DNA from: an uncultured Bacillus sp.
GTDB lineage: Bacteria; Bacillota; Bacilli; Bacillales; Cytobacillaceae
DNA: 10,629 bases
Assembly (NCBI GenBank): GCA_937894355.1
Contig: CALCRD010000289.1
Location: 1 to 10,629, forward strand
Reading direction: 5' to 3'
The notes below the pieces were generated by a model. That model worked only from the letters and a program-made list of their open reading frames with translations, was not told where the DNA came from and ran no database searches. The first letter of the stretch is position 1, and each line of letters begins with the position of its first letter. Shown one piece after another: positions 7,344 to 10,629 of the stretch. Made by a program: the position numbers and the translations under genes.

Positions 7344-8099
7344 TTAGCATTTTAAATAATACAGGAGAATTCCTGAAGCTACAGCTACATTTAAGGATTC
7401 GCTTTTGCCATAGATCGGTATATAGAGATTTTTGGTTGTTTGTTCGAGGAGCTGTTTGCTGACTCCGCTCCCTTCGTTCCCAACAATTAAGCCGAACGAT
7501 GATGAAGGAGAAACCTCTTTATAATTATGGCCATTTTCTAAGGAAGTTCCATAAACCGGAACGTTTTCTCTGGTTAATTTTTCCATAAATATTTGTAAAT
7601 CTCCAGAATATATAGGTAAATGAAAATGGCTACCTTGTGCTGAGCGTAACACTTTTGGATTGTAGATATCGACGCTTCCTTTACCAATAAAAACAGCATC
7701 AATTCCAGCAGCATCTGCTGTCCGGATCATTGTACCAACATTTCCTGGGTCCTGTACGGCATCAACTAGCAGAAAAGTTTTACCGGCAATTGTTGCGATA
7801 TCACTATTACTTTGCTGACAAATAGCGATGACTCCTTGAGGAGTTTCTGTATCTGACAACGCTTTAATTACTTCATCGGTTACCTGTGTTAACGGAATAG
7901 AGCCATAATTCCATTTTGGCGGAAGTGTTGCCTGCTCACTCACAATTAACTCGAGGACAACATCATTATTTTTTAATGCTTCCTCGACAAGATGAAATCC
8001 CTCTATGAGAAAAGTACCCGTCCGGTCACGTTCTTTTTTTGTTAAAAGCTTCTTCCATTCCTTTATTTGCGGATTTTTTACAGAGTGAATATGCTTCAC
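7344..8099 (-). CDS. TrmH/SpoU family RNA 2'-O-methyltransferase (YsgA-like)
   Basis: A 251-residue SPOUT methyltransferase matching B. subtilis YsgA (248 residues), which sits between sspI and pheS there as here. The N-terminus is a substrate-binding domain (TFLIEGFHLVEEAL, about 29-42). The C-terminal knotted domain carries the three SpoU motifs: VDAVQDPGNVGTMIRTADA (112-130), LIVGNEGSG (204-212) and IPIYGKSESLNVAVASG (227-243), which form the AdoMet site and catalytic Asn/Arg positions. The family methylates ribose 2'-O in rRNA or tRNA; the exact target cannot be read from sequence. The start is ambiguous. GTG at 8106-8108 would have its ribosome site too close, while GTG at 8097-8099 has AAGGGTG 8 nt upstream and aligns with the YsgA N-terminus, so it is preferred. 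Confidence 0.92.
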   Translation of the reverse strand: MKHIHSVKNPQIKEWKKLLTKKERDRTGTFLIEGFHLVEEALKNNDVVLELIVSEQATLPPKWNYGSIPLTQVTDEVIKALSDTETPQGVIAICQQSNSDIATIAGKTFLLVDAVQDPGNVGTMIRTADAAGIDAVFIGKGSVDIYNPKVLRSAQGSHFHLPIYSGDLQIFMEKLTRENVPVYGTSLENGHNYKEVSPSSSFGLIVGNEGSGVSKQLLEQTTKNLYIPIYGKSESLNVAVASGILLYYLKC

Positions 8100-8137
8100 C
8101 AAGGTCACACCCTTATTTTCTTATTATCAATTACATT

Positions 8138-8166
8138 ATTATAGCGTAATTTAGATACATAAAAAA
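8138..8166 (-). promoter_or_regulatory. Possible promoter for the ysgA-like methyltransferase gene
   Basis: A perfect TATAAT (minus strand, 8138-8143) lies about 38 bp upstream of the preferred start, but the -35 position reads only TTTTTT at 17 bp. The sigma-G promoter expected for the divergent sspI should lie in the same gap (8109-8230); I could not find a convincing match to it. Confidence 0.4.
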
Positions 8167-8230
8167 ACGATAAATCGTAAAAGATATTCCAATAAGGATA
8201 CTTATATCAAGAAAAAGGAGTGAATTTTTC

Positions 8231-8440
8231 ATGAATCTAAATTTACGTAATGCAATCATCCAAAATGTTACTGGCAATTCTCAGGATGAACTTCGAGATA
8301 CAATCGTTGACGCAATTCAAAATGGCGAAGAGAAAATGTTACCTGGGCTTGGAGTCTTGTTTGAAGTGATCTGGCAAAATGCCTCAGACCAAGAGAAGAG
8401 CGAAATGCTAGGGGTACTTGAGGGTGGACTTAGGGGCTAA
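8231..8440 (+). CDS. sspI: Small acid-soluble spore protein SspI
   Basis: A 69-residue protein nearly matching B. subtilis SspI (71 residues) across its length: the MNLNLRNAIIQNVTGN start, TIVDAIQNGEEKMLPGLG, VLFEVIWQNAS and the LEGGL ending. SspI is a minor small acid-soluble protein made in the forespore late in sporulation and found only in spores; it contributes to normal spore outgrowth and is unrelated to the DNA-binding alpha/beta type. In B. subtilis it is transcribed by sigma-G, but no clear sigma-G site was found here. The ATG follows AAGGAG by 10 nt. It is the only plus-strand gene in the window and marks the right end of the conserved block. Its presence shows that the organism is a spore former. 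Confidence 0.96.
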   Translation: MNLNLRNAIIQNVTGNSQDELRDTIVDAIQNGEEKMLPGLGVLFEVIWQNASDQEKSEMLGVLEGGLRG

Positions 8441-8451
8441 GGTTGGAGTTT

Positions 8452-8501
8452 AAAGTAAAAGGGTGCCGCAAGTTTTATTTTTTGCGGCACCCTTTTACTT
8501 T
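8452..8501. terminator. Bidirectional terminator between sspI and the toxin-immunity region
   Basis: A perfect 20-bp stem (left arm 8452-8471, right arm 8482-8501) closes a 10-nt loop. The GC core GGGTGCCGCAA is flanked by A-rich sequence on the 5' arm and T-rich sequence on the 3' arm, so either strand gives a stem followed by U-rich RNA. It starts 12 bp after the sspI stop and also ends the leftward genes whose last stop is at 8520. Confidence 0.92.
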
Positions 8502-8519
8502 TGCATTACATTTTTATAC

Positions 8520-8879
8520 TTAAGTAGTTCCTTCCATATCTTTCAAAGCTAAATCAATAGCTACTGCTAATTTAATCTGTTGCATCTTACTACATCCTTT
8601 ATTGAAATCTTTAACTTCATAAACCTCAATAATTGGTTTTTCATCTTGATTAAATCTGCTGATTTCTATTTTAGCAATAATATCATTGTTAACCAGGATT
8701 GTGTATAAATCTTCACCTTGTTCAGGTATATGATTTATAAAATATGCTGTTTTCATTTCAGTGAATTTCTCTTGTAGTACCATAAAAAGATTTTCATACT
8801 TTTCAGTAAATAACTCTTTATGAGATTTAATTAAGTTATCCCTAAAATCAATTTCTGTTCTGCTTCCAGTTAATCTCAC
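8520..8879 (-). CDS. Hypothetical protein, probable immunity protein of a toxin module
   Basis: I do not recognise the family. The 119-residue product has no signal peptide or membrane segment. It starts MRLTGSRTEIDFRDNLIKSHKELF, has a central beta-rich part (TAYFINHIPEQGEDLYTILVN, IIAKIEISRF, PIIEVYEV) and ends in a helix (KMQQIKLAVAIDLALKDM). The start is GTG at 8877-8879, supported by GGGGGTGA about 5 nt upstream. The GTG overlaps by 4 bp (GTGA) the stop of a short reading frame that looks like the tail of a toxin (8876-8971). Tail overlapping a small soluble protein is the usual toxin-immunity layout, so immunity is inferred from context. It is the last gene of the leftward accessory cluster and is terminated by the hairpin at 8452-8501. 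Confidence 0.72.
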   Translation of the reverse strand: MRLTGSRTEIDFRDNLIKSHKELFTEKYENLFMVLQEKFTEMKTAYFINHIPEQGEDLYTILVNNDIIAKIEISRFNQDEKPIIEVYEVKDFNKGCSKMQQIKLAVAIDLALKDMEGTT

Positions 8880-8971
8880 TTTATCACCCCCGGAGTAGCT
8901 GTAATTAAATTACCCAGTTTATCTGTTAAAATAGTCATTTTTGATGTAAGTTGAAAGTTATTAATCAAATT
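8876..8971 (-). pseudogene. Remnant of a toxin C-terminal tail
   Basis: The frame is open for 31 codons and ends with residues TILTDKLGNLITATPGVIK, then TGA. A beta-hairpin ending of the form GNLITAxP is a common finish for secreted nuclease toxin domains. Upstream the frame meets a TGA at 8972-8974 and continues only 8 codons more before the 9010-9279 gene, so nothing resembling a whole domain remains. The stop overlaps the next gene's GTG start, as in intact toxin-immunity pairs. A short independent ORF from the ATG at 8936-8938 (20 residues) is possible but unlikely. Confidence 0.42.
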
Positions 8972-9009
8972 TCAACATAGCACATTAACCGAGCCTAATA
9001 AAAAAGCAT

Positions 9010-9279
9010 TCAAATTTCCCGATAAATGAACTTTATAATTTCATTCATTTCCTCTTCATCAATATCTAAATTTTCACAGCTTAATAAGACTTTTTCTATC
9101 CAGGTTTTTCTTTCTTGACTACACATAGCAATAATAGTCGCACATTCATTTTTAAGATTTTTCACATTTTCAGCATTTTCATTTTTAATAAAATCACTTA
9201 TGATTTTTTCTAACTTTTCATCATCATCAAGCATCATTAAGTAACAATCGAAAAAGTACTTTATTGGTTTAATATCCAT
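9010..9279 (-). CDS. Small acidic protein, probable CdiI-type immunity protein
   Basis: An 89-residue, largely helical, acidic protein without signal or membrane segments. The layout IKYFFDCYLMML (6-17), then IISDFIKNENAENVKNLKNE (about 25-44), then a C-terminal acidic stretch LDIDEEEMNEIIKFI, resembles the short CdiI-like immunity family that starts with a YFF/YFH helix followed by a DFI helix. That resemblance is from memory and untested. The ATG at 9277-9279 has AGGAGGT 5-6 nt upstream. It starts 20 bp downstream of the broken RNase A-like toxin fragment, the position where a cognate immunity gene lies. Unlike its toxin it is intact, which fits selection to keep protection against relatives still carrying the toxin. 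Confidence 0.68.
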   Translation of the reverse strand: MDIKPIKYFFDCYLMMLDDDEKLEKIISDFIKNENAENVKNLKNECATIIAMCSQERKTWIEKVLLSCENLDIDEEEMNEIIKFIYREI

Positions 9280-9299
9280 ATATTACCTCCTAATCCAAT

Positions 9300-9591
9300 T
9301 TAGGATAACTTGTAATTAGTCTGAATTCCAACTCTTTTCACTATATTTTTCTAACACTACAACTGATTTATTTAATCCTTCTACAATCTCATTAGTATTT
9401 TTATACACACCATTTCCTACTTCAAATGAGTGAATAGTTTTTCCTATTAATCTTGCAATCTTTGAATTATCTAGCCAATCTACAATTTATTCTGCATTTT
9501 GAGAAAATGTATCTTTTACAGTTTTAGTTGCGATATCTTTGTCTATATAAGTTGTTGCTTCTTTTCCTTTCATTTTCTCTGCCCTCTCCAT
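9300..9591 (-). pseudogene. Truncated toxin C-terminus, RNase A-like (CdiA-CT type), disrupted
   Basis: From the ATG at 9589-9591 the frame gives 34 residues (with TTYIDKDIATKTVKDTF), hits a TAA at 9487-9489, then continues in the same frame for 55 codons (IVDWLDNSKIARLIGKTIHS and onward to VVVLEKYSEKSW) to a TAA at 9316-9318. Shifting by one base after the Trp codon at 9328-9330 gives IQTNYKLS and a stop at 9300, restoring the xIxTxY ending expected. The order STYxD..A....V...L..N...I..WL, then IG+, then VVLxK, then IxTxY follows the CdiA-type RNase A-like toxin domain. The N-terminal catalytic-histidine segment is missing, and a stop codon directly precedes the ATG. It is therefore a fragment with two lesions and very probably inactive. 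Confidence 0.62.
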
Positions 9592-9602
9592 TTAAAATAA
9601 AA

Positions 9603-9643
9603 AGCCTAGCTAATAATCTCTTTCAAAGATTATTAGCTAGGCT
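9603..9643 (-). terminator. Intrinsic terminator after the first toxin-immunity pair
   Basis: A perfect 17-bp stem (left arm 9603-9619, right arm 9627-9643, 7-nt loop CTTTCAA) is followed on the minus strand by TTTTTATTTT. It ends the 10091-10629 / 9698-10075 transcript 55 bp after the latter's stop. Its T-tract nearly touches the ATG of the toxin fragment at 9591, which therefore has no room for its own upstream coding sequence. Confidence 0.9.
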
Positions 9644-9697
9644 CGGTGGTAGTTCTTCATACGGCACCTATTGACTCTATTTATATTATCAAATATT

Positions 9698-10075
9698 TTA
9701 TTGAATTAAAAACTCTGCGTTTATCCTATCTACTTTTATCCTAACAAACTTACCATACAAATACTGATAGTCTTTAACTAATTCAGTATCAATTAAAACC
9801 CCCGCATCAATAATACCGTCCTCTGTTAGTAAGCCTTTAATTTCATAGACAAATGAGTCATCACTCCTAACGAATCCCTTTTTACATTCATCAATCACTT
9901 CTATTTCTAAATCATCTAGTACCGTAATATCAAGTGATACGGGGTAAGAGGTTCCTTCTTCTATAGCATATGGACAGGTATTCACGAATACAACCAGTTC
10001 AGTATTATTAATCTTAATTGTGACCTCTTCTTCTATAATAGAATCAATTTTTTTTATATAAGCGTGGTATTTCAA
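9698..10075 (-). CDS. Hypothetical protein, probable immunity protein for the adjacent toxin
   Basis: A 125-residue soluble protein of unrecognised family, predicted beta-rich: alternating hydrophobic segments at ELVVFVNTC (26-34), YPVSLDITVLDDLEIEVID (44-62), FVYEIKGLL (75-83), AGVLIDTEL (91-99) and KFVRIKVDRINAEFLI (109-124), suggesting a small barrel. It is acidic, with many Glu/Asp. The start is TTG at 10073-10075, supported by AGGGAGG 7-9 nt upstream; no better start codon is nearby. It begins 15 bp after the stop of the toxin gene upstream and is followed by a terminator, so the two form a closed pair. An immunity role is inferred from that arrangement alone. Confidence 0.72.
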   Translation of the reverse strand: MKYHAYIKKIDSIIEEEVTIKINNTELVVFVNTCPYAIEEGTSYPVSLDITVLDDLEIEVIDECKKGFVRSDDSFVYEIKGLLTEDGIIDAGVLIDTELVKDYQYLYGKFVRIKVDRINAEFLIQ

Positions 10076-10090
10076 CTTATTACTCCCTCC

Positions 10091-10629
10091 CTAATCTATT
10101 GGATTAATAACAGGTATATTCTGACCATTTATCATCTTCCAAAAATCTTTACCACTTTCAACATGATATGTTGTAATTTCTCCCAGATTATTGGTTCCAA
10201 CAAACTCAAACTTAGAAATTCCCTTTTTATTGGTTGCCATGAACTTAACATATCCTTTTCTTATCTCACCTTTATATTGGTATTGAACTTTATACCCGAT
10301 ATTTATTACATCCCTAGCACCTTGCAAATATTCATCAGCGTTGGTGTATACACCTTTAAATTCTCCACCATGCTTAGCAAAATGCCCTTCTAATTTAGAG
10401 ATTGAACCAAAGTTAGTGTTACCCTCTCCCTTAGAAGCATCCTGCAAATTATCTGATGTATCTTTCACTTTATCAGAAACATCATCCAATGTATCTATAG
10501 TATCCTTCATTTTTTCCATGTCTTTAAGTTTATCTACTAACTTAAAAACCTTCGCAGGTGGCAACATCATCGCAGCTGCGATTAACTTATCTTCTGTTAA
10601 AGCTTCTGGATCTAGAATTGTGACAACAT
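10091..10629 (-). CDS. Polymorphic toxin, C-terminal part (runs off the right edge)
   Basis: The frame is open to the window edge, giving 178 visible residues; an apparent ATG at 10568-10570 is internal, since 19 more in-frame codons precede it (ending DKLIAAAMMLPPAKVFK). That alanine/proline segment and the following charged coiled coil (about 29-65) look like the linker before a toxin tip. The last 100 residues form a compact domain: KLEGHFAKHGGEFKG, then ADEYLQGA, then strands with GYVKF and FEFVGT, then GEITTYHVESGKDFW. The HxxKHGxEF...EYLxxA pattern recurs in C-terminal cassettes of LXG and Rhs toxins and recalls colicin D-type tRNases, where a KH histidine is catalytic. The delivery domain is not visible, so type VII (LXG) secretion is only a guess. 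Toxin identity is likely, its activity uncertain. Confidence 0.7.
   Translation of the reverse strand, partial: VVTILDPEALTEDKLIAAAMMLPPAKVFKLVDKLKDMEKMKDTIDTLDDVSDKVKDTSDNLQDASKGEGNTNFGSISKLEGHFAKHGGEFKGVYTNADEYLQGARDVINIGYKVQYQYKGEIRKGYVKFMATNKKGISKFEFVGTNNLGEITTYHVESGKDFWKMINGQNIPVINPID

Noticed and set aside
8167..8178. ACGAT-AA-ATCGT palindrome in the sspI/ysgA gap, considered as an operator
   Set aside because: The arms are only 5 bp, it does not sit on a recognised promoter element of either gene, and I know no regulator with this site here.
8180..8210. Sigma-G promoter for sspI (GGATACTTA as a -10)
   Set aside because: The -10 resemblance is partial and no matching -35 lies at the required spacing, so it was not annotated although such a promoter is expected.
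8950..8976. Inverted repeat GTTGAAA/TTTCAAC with 13-bp spacer
   Set aside because: The 7-bp AT-rich arms are weak, no T-tract follows, and such matches are frequent by chance in sequence this AT-rich.
10064..10393. 109-codon plus-strand frame
   Set aside because: It is antisense to the toxin C-terminus and its immunity gene, has hydrophobic AT-rich shadow composition and no ribosome site.
1..10629. CRISPR arrays, tRNA or rRNA genes, insertion sequences
   Set aside because: I found no regularly spaced direct repeats, no tRNA cloverleaf and no transposase-like frame on either strand.

Overview
The window comes from an endospore-forming, low-GC Bacillota, most likely Bacillaceae close to Bacillus or Neobacillus. 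The support is a recognisable sspI spore-protein gene, a phenylalanine T-box leader, AGGAGG-type ribosome binding sites, and the sspI / ysgA / pheS-pheT / zapA-cvpA-polX-mutS2 gene order known from Bacillus subtilis. No species name can be given from the sequence alone.

Positions 1-8440 are conserved chromosomal core. On the minus strand, reading right to left, come a SpoU/TrmH-type RNA methyltransferase (7344-8099), a promoter and Phe T-box leader (about 6975-7318), pheS and pheT (5810-6853, 3376-5790) with a strong terminator (3317-3355), then zapA, cvpA, polX and the first 108 codons of mutS2, which runs off the left edge. A terminator hairpin sits on the cvpA stop codon, so polX-mutS2 is probably only partly coupled to zapA-cvpA. 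A 134-bp inverted-repeat element lies between polX and mutS2. The ribonuclease HIII gene (rnhC) that separates pheT from zapA in B. subtilis is absent here. sspI (8231-8440) is the only plus-strand gene and ends in a 20-bp perfect hairpin that probably works in both directions.

Positions 8502-10629 form an AT-rich accessory region, all on the minus strand. It reads as a shrinking array of polymorphic-toxin modules. From upstream (right) to downstream: (1) the C-terminal part of a large toxin, open at the window edge, with a histidine-rich KHG motif in its tail, followed 15 bp later by a small presumed immunity gene (9698-10075) and a terminator; (2) a truncated toxin C-terminus resembling the CdiA-type RNase A-like domain, broken by an in-frame stop and a probable 1-nt frameshift (9300-9591), followed by an intact small acidic gene that is probably its immunity protein (9010-9279); (3) a short toxin-like tail (8876-8971) whose TGA overlaps the GTG start of a third probable immunity gene (8520-8879). 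The pattern suggests one active toxin at the front and older toxin tips decayed to scraps, with their immunity genes kept intact. These assignments rest on remembered family patterns and gene architecture, not on searches.
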